Shown here: in pieces, positions 34,609 to 43,662 of the stretch
Numbering within the stretch: the stretch's first letter is position 1
Layout of the letters: the number at the start of each line of letters is the position of its first letter
Source of the DNA: Caryophanales bacterium
GTDB taxonomy: Bacteria; Bacillota; Bacilli; Exiguobacteriales; Exiguobacteriaceae
Assembly: GCA_902363455.1 (NCBI GenBank)
Contig: CABJAC010000008.1
Span: forward strand, 1-57,550
Reading direction: 5' to 3'
Length of the DNA: 57,550 nucleotides
Notes under the pieces: generated by a model
What the model was told of the DNA's origin: nothing
Seen by the model: the letters and a program-made list of their open reading frames with translations, nothing else
Database searches by the model: none
Translations under genes and position numbers: made by a program

Positions 34609-36300
34609 TCACCACAGTTTCCAGCCAGGAGCTCCCGGCGGTGCACTCTCAATCATATGCCAAATCGGGACTGTATAGGCAAACGCAATCAAGGCAAACG
34701 TCATGAAAATCCACAGTTTCCAATTTTCAAAGAAAAGTGGTGTCTGCATCGCTGCTTCTTCTGTTTCAGCGACCGGAAACTCTTCGACACCTTTTGGTGC
34801 CCGGAAAGCGAGTTGGAACATCGCAAATAAGAACAACAGAATCGAAAGGAATAGAATCGTTCCGCCAATTGCCATCGCAACGTGGTACGGAATCCAGTCA
34901 GCGACAAGGGAATCTTTGAAATACGCAGCCGGTCCGGTTCGTCTCGGATTACCAAGCAACCCCGAAATGTGCATCGCCGTCGACATGAACAACATCCCAA
35001 TCGTCCATGTCGCCGTTTGAAGCAATCCGATTCGATTGATTTTTTTCGTTAACGTCCGTCCTCTCAGTAATGGCACGAGCCAATAGGCTGTTCCAAAAAA
35101 GGTCAAGGCAACCGCTGCTCCGACCGTGATATGAAAGTGACCGGTGACCCAAAGTGTATTATGGACGACGATATTTAGTTGGTGGGAGGCATTGATGACA
35201 CCACCCGCTCCGGCAGGGATGAAGAACAACATCCCGACAAAAGGAGCCAAAAAACGGACATCCCGATACGGCATCTTCTTGATCCATCCAAACCATCCGG
35301 TCGCTCCTTGACGCCGTCCTGCCAACTCAAAGGTCGCAAACATCGAGAACGCCGTCATGAGTGACGGAATAATTACGAGAAACGTAAGAACAACCTGAAT
35401 ATACTTCCAAAAAGCCGATATTCCCGGTTCCAACAATTGATGGTGAAAACCGACCGGAAAGGAAAACAGTAAAAATAATAAAAACGACATCCGGGCTAAT
35501 GCATCAGAAAAAATTTTACCACCGACAATTTTCGGAATAACGGTATACCAAACGATGTAAGCCGGCAACAACCAAAAATAGACAAGCGGATGACCAAAGT
35601 ACCAAAACAGCGTCCGGGATAATTCGATTCCGACCTTATCCGTCCAACCAAGTGATAACGGCAACAGTTGGAATAAAATCGTGGCGGCAACACCGAGTGT
35701 CGCAACGACCCACAATAATACGGTCATGATGCTCATATACGCTTGAAGTGGCGGATGGACTCCCTTATGCTCCCGCTTGTAATCAGCGTACATCCGAAAC
35801 ATCGCGCCGGAAGAAATCCATGTCCCGATGACAAAGATGACCAATCCGATATAAAAGACGGGATGTGCTTTTAGCGGAGCATAAAATGTGTACAAGACAG
35901 AAGCTTCACCGGCAAGGACCATCCAAGTGACCAGTACGACACCAAGCATCATGAACCAAAAACCAACCCATCCGAGTCGTCTCGGAAATTCTTCAAAACG
36001 ACCAAATGACTGACCTAAAAATGCAAATAATAATCCAAAAATAAATAATGTCGTAAATACGATGGCTAACATCAATCCATGGGCAGTCAATAATTCGTAA
36101 TATCCGACTCCGGCGATTTCCGGAATGACACCCGTCCGGACAAGGGTCTGTAATAATCCGCATAATCCGCCGATCAATAGTGCTACCAGCGCAAAACTGA
36201 CATGGGCAAAGGCAAGTTTAGCCTCTTTTACACCAATTGCCGTCGCAGGCATTCCACGCTCCATCTCAAACTCTTTTAATTTTCTCGAAATGGCATTCAT
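34609..36300 (-). CDS. cbaA: ba3-type cytochrome c oxidase subunit I
   Basis: 563 residues, about 13-14 membrane helices. It is the catalytic subunit of a B-type heme-copper oxidase. Ligands seen: low-spin heme His in L-T-A-H-G-L-M; CuB His and the cross-linked Tyr in F-G-H-P-L-V-Y-F-W-L; the CuB His pair in G-F-H-H-Q-L; heme a3 and low-spin His in T-G-H-F-H. The order Y-F-W-L-L-P-A-Y after the HP motif is characteristic of the ba3 group. Its ATG directly follows the subunit II stop. It reduces oxygen at high affinity in low-oxygen conditions. Confidence 0.95.
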   Translation of the reverse strand: MNAISRKLKEFEMERGMPATAIGVKEAKLAFAHVSFALVALLIGGLCGLLQTLVRTGVIPEIAGVGYYELLTAHGLMLAIVFTTLFIFGLLFAFLGQSFGRFEEFPRRLGWVGFWFMMLGVVLVTWMVLAGEASVLYTFYAPLKAHPVFYIGLVIFVIGTWISSGAMFRMYADYKREHKGVHPPLQAYMSIMTVLLWVVATLGVAATILFQLLPLSLGWTDKVGIELSRTLFWYFGHPLVYFWLLPAYIVWYTVIPKIVGGKIFSDALARMSFLLFLLFSFPVGFHHQLLEPGISAFWKYIQVVLTFLVIIPSLMTAFSMFATFELAGRRQGATGWFGWIKKMPYRDVRFLAPFVGMLFFIPAGAGGVINASHQLNIVVHNTLWVTGHFHITVGAAVALTFFGTAYWLVPLLRGRTLTKKINRIGLLQTATWTIGMLFMSTAMHISGLLGNPRRTGPAAYFKDSLVADWIPYHVAMAIGGTILFLSILLFLFAMFQLAFRAPKGVEEFPVAETEEAAMQTPLFFENWKLWIFMTFALIAFAYTVPIWHMIESAPPGAPGWKLW

Positions 36301-36771
36301 TTAATCCACCACCTTAATTTTTGTCGACATCATATGGTGACCGCTTCCACAATACTCGTTGCAGACGATCAAATAGTCCCCACTTTTTTTAAAGGTATAT
36401 TCAATTGAATTGATATGACCGGGAACAACCATCATGTTGACGTTCGTCTTCACGATTTCAAAACCATGTACAACATCTTTTGATGTAACAAGGAAATCGA
36501 CCGTTGCACCTTTTTTGATTACCATATCTTGTGGAGTGAACTGAAAAGCTTGTGATACCATAACTGCTTCATAACGGTTATCATCAATCTTTTTAAGTCC
36601 CGGTTTGTCGAACGGTTTTGTTTGATCGACTTGCGTCGGATCGATCAATGTGGCATCAGATGGTGGTTGATTGCCGGATGCAAAAGCAGAAATACCAATA
36701 ATCATTAAAAATACAGCTAACATCACACAACCAAATACCAACCAAATTTTTTCTAGGCGATGAATATGCAT
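36301..36771 (-). CDS. cbaB: ba3-type cytochrome c oxidase subunit II
   Basis: 156 residues: one N-terminal membrane helix (about 10-31) and a periplasm-side cupredoxin domain. The CuA site is complete (His in V-H-G-F, then C-N-E-Y-C-G-S-G-H-H-M-M). The single helix and short length mark the ba3 type. It accepts electrons from cytochrome c and passes them to subunit I. Confidence 0.95.
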   Translation of the reverse strand: MHIHRLEKIWLVFGCVMLAVFLMIIGISAFASGNQPPSDATLIDPTQVDQTKPFDKPGLKKIDDNRYEAVMVSQAFQFTPQDMVIKKGATVDFLVTSKDVVHGFEIVKTNVNMMVVPGHINSIEYTFKKSGDYLIVCNEYCGSGHHMMSTKIKVVD

Positions 36772-36783
36772 CGTCTTTCCTCC

Positions 36784-36897
36784 TTATCTGGAACTAAATA
36801 ATAGAAAAATCGATCCCCACATTCCGATGATGACGGAAGCGACGAGAAAAACGGCGACGAGTGTACCAGGTAGATTCGATTCTGGCTTCATGTCCAT
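36784..36897 (-). CDS. Cytochrome c oxidase subunit IIa (37-aa membrane peptide)
   Basis: A 37-residue ORF, one hydrophobic helix (L-V-A-V-F-L-V-A-S-V-I-I-G-M-W) flanked by a short polar N-terminus and ending S-S-R. It starts with ATG at 36897 after AAGGAG and ends 12 bases before the subunit II start, whose ribosome site AAGGAGG it overlaps. Its place and topology match the tiny third subunit (IIa) of ba3 oxidases such as that of Thermus. It is easily missed because of its size. A Fnr-type site lies upstream. Confidence 0.8.
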   Translation of the reverse strand: MDMKPESNLPGTLVAVFLVASVIIGMWGSIFLLFSSR

Positions 36898-36940
36898 AGT
36901 TTGTTGACTCCTTTCTGTTTTCACTCCATGTCATATCTTC

Positions 36941-36984
36941 ATTCTAGAAAAAAATCATTCTGTCAGACCGTGACAAATATCACA
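36941..36984 (-). promoter_or_regulatory. Fnr-type operator and promoter of the oxidase operon
   Basis: On the minus strand the operator TGTGA-TATTTG-TCACG (36969-36984) differs from TGTGA-N6-TCACA at one base. A TAGAAT -10 box lies at 36941-36946, which puts the operator centre at about -42 from the expected start. That is the standard activating position (-41.5) for CRP/Fnr factors, so Fnr probably activates this operon. The fnr gene is the next gene on the same strand. Confidence 0.7.
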
Positions 36985-37055
36985 CTATTTGTGACGATTT
37001 CGTTGTTTCCTTTAAGAAAACACACATAAAGTTCACATATGAGAGCTGTGTCCAT

Positions 37056-37089
37056 AAAAAAATCCCCTTGTCTCAAGGACAAGAGGAGC
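37056..37089 (-). terminator. Terminator after fnr
   Basis: CTCTTGTC-CTTGA-GACAAGGG is followed by GATTTTTTTA on the minus strand. Confidence 0.85.
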
Positions 37090-37099
37090 AGTTAGCGTA

Positions 37100-37807
37100 T
37101 CAGATCCGGCAAATCCCTGCCGGACACCCTTCACAATGGCATAAGTCTCGTAAATATTTGGCATCATGAACAATAATTTTAGTTGTCGTAGTCGAAATGA
37201 TTTTATCTTTTTTCCACTGGGACAGCATACGATTAACAGTTTCACGCGGTGTTCCAATCAATTGACCGAGTTCACTGTCTGACGGTCGTTTTGAAATCAC
37301 GTATCCGTCTCCGACTTGCTTGCCATCCATCGCGATTAACCGGAGTAAGGTGGAAGCCAGTGCCCCTTGTTTTCCAAACAACAACAAGTCCCGTAATTTC
37401 GTTTCCGTCTGTTTCCGCATCAGTGCCTGCCAACGCATAATTTCCAGTGCAAACACACCGTCCTGTTTCATTAATTCCTCCAGCTTGCTTTTGGAAACGA
37501 CACCGAGAATGCTGTCTTCCATCGTTTCAACACTATAAGAACTTGGAGCTGCTTCCCCGACATCAAATTCACCAAACAAGTCGCCTTTAAAATATAAAAA
37601 CATCATTAAGGGACTACCCTTTTTCGTCAGCTTCGAAAGTTTGACCCCGCCCTGTTTTACATAAAACAACTTATCGTTTAATTCACCTTCCCAGCAAACA
37701 ATGGAGTCTTTTTTAAACGTCACTTCTGTCATGAAGTCTTCCAGTATCATCCGTGTCTCAGACGACAGGACAAATGTGTTGGCTTCTGTTGTTCCACAAG
37801 CAAGCAT
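37100..37807 (-). CDS. fnr: Fnr, oxygen-responsive CRP-family regulator
   Basis: 235 residues. CRP-type cyclic-nucleotide-binding fold followed by a helix-turn-helix (S-D-S-E-L-G-Q-L-I-G-T-P-R-E-T-V-N). The tail C-H-C-E-G-C-P-A-G-I-C carries Cys223, 225, 228 and 233. In B. subtilis Fnr a C-terminal Cys cluster plus an Asp binds the [4Fe-4S] cluster, so this is an Fnr and not a Crp. It would sense oxygen and control anaerobic and low-oxygen genes such as the oxidase and pflB here. SD GGAG lies eight bases upstream. TTGACA (37886-37891) and TATTTT (37863-37868), 17 bases apart, form the promoter. Confidence 0.93.
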   Translation of the reverse strand: MLACGTTEANTFVLSSETRMILEDFMTEVTFKKDSIVCWEGELNDKLFYVKQGGVKLSKLTKKGSPLMMFLYFKGDLFGEFDVGEAAPSSYSVETMEDSILGVVSKSKLEELMKQDGVFALEIMRWQALMRKQTETKLRDLLLFGKQGALASTLLRLIAMDGKQVGDGYVISKRPSDSELGQLIGTPRETVNRMLSQWKKDKIISTTTTKIIVHDAKYLRDLCHCEGCPAGICRI

Positions 37808-37862
37808 TCCGCATTCTCCTTTCTATTATTCCATCTGACTTCAGTATAGAACATCACATGTC

Positions 37863-37912
37863 AAAATAGCGTTTTTTCAAAAGATTGTCAAACATTGTTC
37901 ACCTTTTCACAA
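37863..37912 (-). promoter_or_regulatory. fnr promoter with a Rex-like site upstream
   Basis: The promoter TTGACA/TATTTT (17-base spacer) is preceded by TTGTTCA-CCTT-TTCACAA (37895-37912), which resembles a Rex operator and lies just upstream of the -35 box. Rex control is a guess from the match only. Confidence 0.4.
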
Positions 37913-37919
37913 TTTATTT

Positions 37920-39050
37920 TTAATAATAGTGTTTTACGATTCGTTGCGTCGCTTCACCCGGTGGTTCCGCATACCAAAGCGTTTTAAATGCTTTCATTTC
38001 CATTCGGCTTTTCTGTAATGATGCATCCGAATTCATCCACTGCACAATATCTTCAAATCGACTCGTGTATTTCACCGGCAACGGCTCGGGATAAGAATCA
38101 AGAACACCTGGATCTTTTCGATACGTATCAATATCCGGTGTGTAAAGAATTGTTGGAATATCGAGCAGACAACTTTCAAAGGGAATTGAAGAGTAATCTG
38201 TAATCAAAACATCTGTGATGAGTAAATAATCATTGATTGAAAAATCGTCGGTCACAAAATGGATGTGTTTTGTTTGATCTGTAAACTGATCGCGTACTGT
38301 CGGATGTAACTTTACAAGAATCGTCCATCCCTGATCCGTCAACTGCTCCAATTGACGGATTGTTTGATCTTCCCTCCCGTCGTATTCGCGATATGTCGGA
38401 GCGTATAGTGCAATTCGGCGATTTTTTCTTTCATAGGTACTGCGAAGCTGTGCCTCGATGCGTTGACGTTTCTCATGAAACCAATAGTCTGTTCGCGGCA
38501 TACCAAACGATTTAAAACGCGTGATCGGTAAATCATGGGGTGCCATAAATAAACTGGCACACTCATTTCCGGGCACAATAAAATCACCGTACCGTTTATA
38601 GACACGTTGAAAACGTGCGCGTGTTCGTTTGGAGGCTGCTTTACTCGTCGAAGAGATCAAACCAAAGTTCTTTAATGCACCCGCAGCATGCCACAGTTGG
38701 ATACGTTGCGTTTTTTTACGAATGGATGCGACACTAAATTCACCGATATAATTATCAATAAACACTGTTTTGGATGTCGCGAGATGAAATGCCATGATTA
38801 TAAAACGAACAGGGTGGTATGGAATCGATTGGTGTACATGCCATTTTTCCTCATCCTTCACAAAACGTCGATCGTAAATTAAAATTCTTTTTTCGTCCGG
38901 CACATGCTGCCTCAAGTAATCATTGATGGGACGAGCATTTTCACCATAAGTTACCCAAAATAACGTTTTTCTTTGAATCGTAAAAACATAAAAAAATCTG
39001 TACATAAGCTTAAATAACTGTAAATAAATAAAAATGAGCATGGTTCTCAT
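37920..39050 (-). CDS. CDP-glycerol:polyol glycerophosphotransferase-like protein (TagB/TagF family)
   Basis: 376 residues, mostly soluble with a hydrophobic N-terminal stretch. Family features: W-H-A-A-G-A-L-K-N-F-G near the middle, Y-A-P-T-Y-R-E, K-L-H-P, and D-Y-S-S-I-P-F-E near the end. These enzymes add glycerol-phosphate from CDP-glycerol during teichoic acid synthesis. A terminator lies just before its ribosome site (39071-39097), so it is transcribed as read-through from the tagD unit or from its own promoter. The acceptor is not determined. Confidence 0.85.
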   Translation of the reverse strand: MRTMLIFIYLQLFKLMYRFFYVFTIQRKTLFWVTYGENARPINDYLRQHVPDEKRILIYDRRFVKDEEKWHVHQSIPYHPVRFIIMAFHLATSKTVFIDNYIGEFSVASIRKKTQRIQLWHAAGALKNFGLISSTSKAASKRTRARFQRVYKRYGDFIVPGNECASLFMAPHDLPITRFKSFGMPRTDYWFHEKRQRIEAQLRSTYERKNRRIALYAPTYREYDGREDQTIRQLEQLTDQGWTILVKLHPTVRDQFTDQTKHIHFVTDDFSINDYLLITDVLITDYSSIPFESCLLDIPTILYTPDIDTYRKDPGVLDSYPEPLPVKYTSRFEDIVQWMNSDASLQKSRMEMKAFKTLWYAEPPGEATQRIVKHYY

Positions 39051-39070
39051 TTCAGATGAACTCCTTTAAA

Positions 39071-39097
39071 AAGAGACCACACAATAGGTGAGGTCTC
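39071..39097 (-). terminator. Terminator between tagD and the downstream TagB-like gene
   Basis: GAGACC and GGTCTC pair with inner CAC/GTG, followed by TTTTTAAAG on the minus strand. Confidence 0.75.
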
Positions 39098-39106
39098 GAA
39101 ACTGGA

Positions 39107-39496
39107 TTAGTTTGAACTTAATTCATTTTTAATTTGGCTCGTCGAAATACCTTCTGTCCGATCCAGATACACCACTTCACAATATTCTTTTAAGAAGTCA
39201 AACTCACCTTTCCAATCATCGCCCATGACAAACAAATCAATATCACGTTCTTGAACATCTTGAACCTTCTGTTCCCAATTGTTTTCCGGAATGACTTCAT
39301 CCACATAGCGAATGGCTTCTAAAATCAACTTTCGGTTTTCGTAACTATGATAGGCCTGTTTATGTTTTAATCGATTGAATTCATCTGTTGAAATGGCTAC
39401 AATCAAATAATCGCCCATTTCTTTTGCTCGTCTCAAGATGTTGATATGTCCCCAGTGCAGCAAGTCAAACGTACCGTATGTGATTACTTTTTTCAT
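39107..39496 (-). CDS. tagD: Glycerol-3-phosphate cytidylyltransferase TagD
   Basis: 129 residues, the usual TagD length. It makes CDP-glycerol from CTP and glycerol-3-phosphate. The nucleotide-binding H-W-G-H (14-17) and the R-T-E-G-I-S-T-S motif (113-120) are both present. It starts three bases after the stop of the preceding TagB-like gene, so supply and transfer of CDP-glycerol are co-expressed. Confidence 0.95.
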   Translation of the reverse strand: MKKVITYGTFDLLHWGHINILRRAKEMGDYLIVAISTDEFNRLKHKQAYHSYENRKLILEAIRYVDEVIPENNWEQKVQDVQERDIDLFVMGDDWKGEFDFLKEYCEVVYLDRTEGISTSQIKNELSSN

Positions 39497-39498
39497 TT

Positions 39499-40701
39499 TT
39501 ATTTCCCCTTTTCATAAACAGATTTTAAAATACGATCTGATACCTTCCTTGATACCTGACCGTCATCCCACGTACAAAATTTTTCAGTGAACACCGTCAA
39601 CTTATCCTCAAATCGCTGGTGCCAATCAGAGTACTGTTGAATTTCTGCAAATAATTGACTTTCCTCCAAAACGAGGGGGCCCGGCACTTCTGCCTCAAAA
39701 TCAAAATAAAAGCCTCTTAACCGATCACGATAATGCTCTAAATCATAGGCATAAAATAACATAGGACGTTTTAAATGCGCATAATCAAACATAACGGATG
39801 AATAATCGGTTATCATCAGATCGGCAGCCAAATATAAATCAGATATGTCCGGATAACTGGAGGCATTTCTAAATGACGGAAGACCATCAAAGTTTAATTG
39901 ATCCCCCACAAGATAATGTGTTCGGACTAACATGACATAGTCGCCACCAAACTGTTTTTCGAACTGCTCACACGAAAAAGGCAAGGAAAACGAATAACCG
40001 CCTTGTACGATAAACTGATCATCTCGCCAAGTAGGGGCATACAGGATAATTTTTTTATCGGATGTAATCTGATAATGCGCATAGATTCGTTTGATAATTT
40101 CTTCGTGTTTTTCCGTTTGATAAAAAATATCATTTCGCGGATATCCTGTCTCTAAAAGCTCTTTTTCAAAATGAAAAGCCCGTCTGAAAATTTCACTGGA
40201 ATATGCATTTGGGGAAATCAAGATATCCCATTTTGCGGCTTCTTGTTTAAATCCCTTTTTGTACTTCTCAGTCGACGTATTTGCCATTTGGACATCTTCC
40301 ATATCCAACGCGAGTTTTTTCAAAGGTGTCCCATGCCATGTTTGAAGATATAGTGTTTGTGGTCTTTTGTATAACCAAGAAGGCAGACGACTATTAGATA
40401 CCCATATTCGAGAAGTGGCTAACACGTAAATCCAACGTATCGTCATCCGATTGACCGTCATCATATTTTTCTCAAACGTCACCTGTTGATCTTTGCTGAA
40501 AATCAACTCTAATTCTGGATGCTCCATACGTAATTTTTCATAGATGGCTTTTGGGTTATCACTGAATTGTTTCCCTAAAAAACTTTCAAAGAGGATTCGA
40601 TTTTTCTTAACCGGCATCCAAGAAAAAATACGCATGAGGACATGCAGAATCATTTCAATTAACTTTAGTCTTCTTATCACGCGGATAACTTTCTTTTTCA
40701 A
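39499..40701 (-). CDS. CDP-glycerol glycerophosphotransferase (TagB/TagF family)
   Basis: 400 residues. The conserved sequence order W-H-G-T-P-L-K-K-L, Y-A-P-T-W-R-D, V-R-T-H-Y and D-Y-S-S-V-M-F-D-Y marks the family. It would use CDP-glycerol made by the next gene, TagD, to prime or extend a poly-glycerolphosphate chain. The start is TTG at 40701, eight bases after AAGGGG. It follows the aldehyde dehydrogenase by 38 bases with no visible terminator. Confidence 0.9.
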   Translation of the reverse strand: MKKKVIRVIRRLKLIEMILHVLMRIFSWMPVKKNRILFESFLGKQFSDNPKAIYEKLRMEHPELELIFSKDQQVTFEKNMMTVNRMTIRWIYVLATSRIWVSNSRLPSWLYKRPQTLYLQTWHGTPLKKLALDMEDVQMANTSTEKYKKGFKQEAAKWDILISPNAYSSEIFRRAFHFEKELLETGYPRNDIFYQTEKHEEIIKRIYAHYQITSDKKIILYAPTWRDDQFIVQGGYSFSLPFSCEQFEKQFGGDYVMLVRTHYLVGDQLNFDGLPSFRNASSYPDISDLYLAADLMITDYSSVMFDYAHLKRPMLFYAYDLEHYRDRLRGFYFDFEAEVPGPLVLEESQLFAEIQQYSDWHQRFEDKLTVFTEKFCTWDDGQVSRKVSDRILKSVYEKGK

Positions 40702-40739
40702 AATCGTAACCCCTTAGTTGGACAAATGAATAATGTTCA

Positions 40740-42122
40740 TCATAACAAAAAGCGCATCCATTTGGAATCAGTATTTGAACGCATGTACCGGAAAGGCAGA
40801 TCGAACTTGGTCGTATTGTGAACAAGCCCCTTCTGATGACTAAATGCCTCAAAACTGTACTTGCCATGGTAACCGCCGATACCACTCGCACCGACTCCAC
40901 CAAACGGTAAGTTGTGTTGCGCAACATGCATCAGCGTATCATTGATACAACCACCGCCAAATGAAATCCGGCTTAATACGCGTTCTTTAACAGACTCATT
41001 TTCTGTAAACAAATAAAGGGCAAGCGGCTTCTCGCGGTCCGTGACGAACGTGATGACCTCTTCCATCTCGTCATATACAAGTACCGGAAGAATCGGACCA
41101 AAAATTTCTTCCTGCATCAATTTCGAATCAATCGAAACGTTTGTCATGACCGTCGGTGCCATCTTTCTTGATTCCGGATCAACTTGTCCGCCAAATTCGA
41201 TGGTTCCTTGATCAAGGTAGCCCATTAAGCGTTCCAAGTGGCTATCGGATACAATTTTGACGTATGATCCGACGCCTACACCGTTTCCATACTGCGAAAA
41301 TGCTTCTTCCTCGATATAACGCAGGAATGTTTCCTGTACATCCCGGTGCACGAGTACATAATCCGGTGCGATGCACGTTTGACCGGCATTCAACCATTTC
41401 CCCCAAGCAATTCGTTTAGCGGCCAGCTTCAAATCTGCGTCTTTATGAACGATCGTCGGTGATTTACCGCCGAGTTCGAGGGTAACGGGCGTCAAATGCT
41501 TCGCCGCTGCCTGATGGACGATTTTCCCGACACGTGTTGAACCGGTAAAGAAGATATAATCAAACTTTTCTTCAAGGACGGCTGCACTCACATCTGCATC
41601 TCCTTCAATCACGACTCCAAACCGTTCATGGAAGGCTGTCTCGAAAACTTCCCGCAAGACACGTGACACATTTGGCGTCAATTCAGATGGCTTCAGCACA
41701 ATCGTATTTCCGGCTGCAATCGCACCAACAACCGGTGCCAGTGCGAGTTGGAACGGATAGTTCCAAGGAGCAATGACGAGTACGTTGCCATAAGGCTCGA
41801 GACGGATTTCACTTTTTGATCCAAAATGCAGTAAGGGAGTTCCGACACGACGTGGTTTGGCTAAACGGCGTAACTGCTTTTCCATCCGATTAATTTCACC
41901 GTAAACAAATCCGATTTCTGTCGTAAAGGCATCTTGGCGTCCTTTATTCAAATCGATTTTTAATGCTTCATAAATCGCTTCTTCATGTGTCTCGATCGCT
42001 TGTTTTAAAAATGTCAACATACTTAAACGAAAAGCAATACTTCGTGTAGCTCCCGTTTTGAAAAACGTCCGTTGCATTCCAACTCGACCCGCTATATTCA
42101 ACTCTTTTGTTGTCACTTCCAT
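40740..42122 (-). CDS. Aldehyde dehydrogenase (class 3-like)
   Basis: 460 residues from the ATG at 42122 (GGGGG eight bases upstream); an ATG at 42152 also has a site and would add 10 residues. It oxidises aldehydes with NAD(P). Seen: P-W-N-Y-P-F, the Glu motif L-E-L-G-G-K-S-P, the G-S-T-R-V-G nucleotide motif and the catalytic Cys in N-A-G-Q-T-C-I-A-P. The shorter class-3 format suits fatty or aromatic aldehydes. Confidence 0.9.
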   Translation of the reverse strand: MEVTTKELNIAGRVGMQRTFFKTGATRSIAFRLSMLTFLKQAIETHEEAIYEALKIDLNKGRQDAFTTEIGFVYGEINRMEKQLRRLAKPRRVGTPLLHFGSKSEIRLEPYGNVLVIAPWNYPFQLALAPVVGAIAAGNTIVLKPSELTPNVSRVLREVFETAFHERFGVVIEGDADVSAAVLEEKFDYIFFTGSTRVGKIVHQAAAKHLTPVTLELGGKSPTIVHKDADLKLAAKRIAWGKWLNAGQTCIAPDYVLVHRDVQETFLRYIEEEAFSQYGNGVGVGSYVKIVSDSHLERLMGYLDQGTIEFGGQVDPESRKMAPTVMTNVSIDSKLMQEEIFGPILPVLVYDEMEEVITFVTDREKPLALYLFTENESVKERVLSRISFGGGCINDTLMHVAQHNLPFGGVGASGIGGYHGKYSFEAFSHQKGLVHNTTKFDLPFRYMRSNTDSKWMRFLL

Positions 42123-42189
42123 CAACAGTGCCCCCTTATTGAATTCCTTCATTTCTTCCTTTTCATTCTACCATAGCTGTCAGAGCAAA

Positions 42190-42217
42190 TAAAAAAAGCG
42201 GAGAGTCCGTCTCCGCT
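42190..42217 (-). terminator. Terminator after deoD
   Basis: AAAAAGCGGAGA and TCTCCGCTTTTT pair across GTCCG, followed by T residues on the minus strand. Confidence 0.9.
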
Positions 42218-42223
42218 TTTTGC

Positions 42224-42931
42224 TTATAATTGAATGGCCGTTTCGAGTGCTACTTTCATCATATCGTTGAAAGTCGTTTGACGTTCTTCCGATGTCGTCT
42301 CTTCGCCTGTCAACAGGTGATCGGAAATCGTTAAGATCGTTAAGGCATTGACTTTATGTTTTGCCGCGAGCGTATAAAGGCCTGCTGCTTCCATTTCAAT
42401 GGCGAGGCAACCGAAGTCTGCCCATTTTTTGAAGTGATGGAAATCATCTTGATAAAATTGATCCGTCGTAAAGATTTGACCGACTTTTGCATCAATGCCG
42501 TGTTCTTTTGCTGTCGTATAGGCCTTATGCAACAAATCAAACGATGCTGTCGGCGCATAGTCGAGTCCGTTAAAACGAACACGGTTTTGTGCCATATCAT
42601 GTGAAGCGCTCATCGCAATGACGACGTCACGGACTTTAACGTCCGGCGTAATCCCACCGGCAGTACCGACTCGGATCAAGTTTTTTGCTCCGTACGATTG
42701 GATCAATTCATTCGCATAAATCGACATCGATGGAACACCCATTCCGGTTCCTTGAACTGATACTTTTTTACCTTTATATGTTCCTGTAAAACCATACATT
42801 CCTCGAACTTCGTTGTATAAAACGACGTCCTCTAAGAATGTTTCGGCAATGTATTTTGCACGAAGTGGATCTCCTGGAAGTAATACGGTTTCTGCAATCT
42901 GACCTTCTGCTGCGTTAATGTGTACGCTCAT
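42224..42931 (-). CDS. deoD: Purine nucleoside phosphorylase DeoD
   Basis: 235 residues, the bacterial trimeric/hexameric type. It splits purine (deoxy)nucleosides with phosphate. Seen: G-D-P-L-R-A-K-Y (phosphate site), G-T-G-M-G-V-P-S, the R-V-G-T-A-G motif and E-M-E-A-A-G-L-Y (ribose). It starts 26 bases after the stop of the response-regulator gene and has AGGAGG, so it likely shares that transcript. Confidence 0.94.
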   Translation of the reverse strand: MSVHINAAEGQIAETVLLPGDPLRAKYIAETFLEDVVLYNEVRGMYGFTGTYKGKKVSVQGTGMGVPSMSIYANELIQSYGAKNLIRVGTAGGITPDVKVRDVVIAMSASHDMAQNRVRFNGLDYAPTASFDLLHKAYTTAKEHGIDAKVGQIFTTDQFYQDDFHHFKKWADFGCLAIEMEAAGLYTLAAKHKVNALTILTISDHLLTGEETTSEERQTTFNDMMKVALETAIQL

Positions 42932-42957
42932 GTACGATTCCTCCTCTTAAATATCGA

Positions 42958-43662
42958 CTAAACAGACAACAACTCTCGAAACTCGTTCGGGGTCATCCCG
43001 AACTGCTTTTTAAAGACTTTCCGAAAATACTTATCATCGTGGTACCCGACTTCAAGCGCAATCTCGTAAATCCGGGCATCCGTCCTGCTTAACAACTCTT
43101 TTGCCCGGTTCAAACGGATCGTTTGAATATAGTCGGATAGATTGACTGAAAAACGTTGTTTGAAACGTCTTGAAATGTATTCCCGGCTTAAATAAAAGCG
43201 TTCGCTCATGAGTTGAAGAGTTAGTTCTTCCGCATAATGCGCCGCAATGTATTTCGCAATCTGATCAATTGCCTCCCCCTGTTCTTGAACAGGACCTATT
43301 AATTCCATCGCCCGGGTGACGGCATCATTTAAGATGTCGGGATCAATCGGCTTCAGTAAGTAATCAAACGATTGATGTAAAATCGCGCGACGCATATACG
43401 TATAATCATCATACCCTGTCAGTACAATCGTGACGACCTTTGGATGATGATTTTTTGTCCATTCGAGTAAACTTAATCCGTCGATTCCGGGCATTTCGAC
43501 ATCTGTTAACATTAAATCGATTTTTTCCTTTTCCAAAAAATGTTTAGCGGTGATACCGTCATCCGCTTCAAAAATATGATCCACCTGCCACGTATCCCAT
43601 TCGCCTAGCAATTTCACAGCATCACGCACATGTTTTTCGTCGTCTACAATCAACACATTCAT
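42958..43662 (-). CDS. AraC-type response regulator (YesN-like)
   Basis: 234 residues from the ATG at 43662, which overlaps the kinase stop (TGATG); a GTG three bases earlier is possible. The receiver domain has Asp54 (L-T-D-V-E-M-P-G) and the C-terminal AraC domain has two helix-turn-helix units (L-M-S-E-R-F-Y-L-S-R-E-Y-I-S-R-R-F and I-Y-E-I-A-L-E-V-G-Y-H). Such YesMN pairs usually control sugar uptake. The likely target here is the sugar-binding lipoprotein at 46975-48261 (guess from vicinity). Confidence 0.92.
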   Translation of the reverse strand: MNVLIVDDEKHVRDAVKLLGEWDTWQVDHIFEADDGITAKHFLEKEKIDLMLTDVEMPGIDGLSLLEWTKNHHPKVVTIVLTGYDDYTYMRRAILHQSFDYLLKPIDPDILNDAVTRAMELIGPVQEQGEAIDQIAKYIAAHYAEELTLQLMSERFYLSREYISRRFKQRFSVNLSDYIQTIRLNRAKELLSRTDARIYEIALEVGYHDDKYFRKVFKKQFGMTPNEFRELLSV

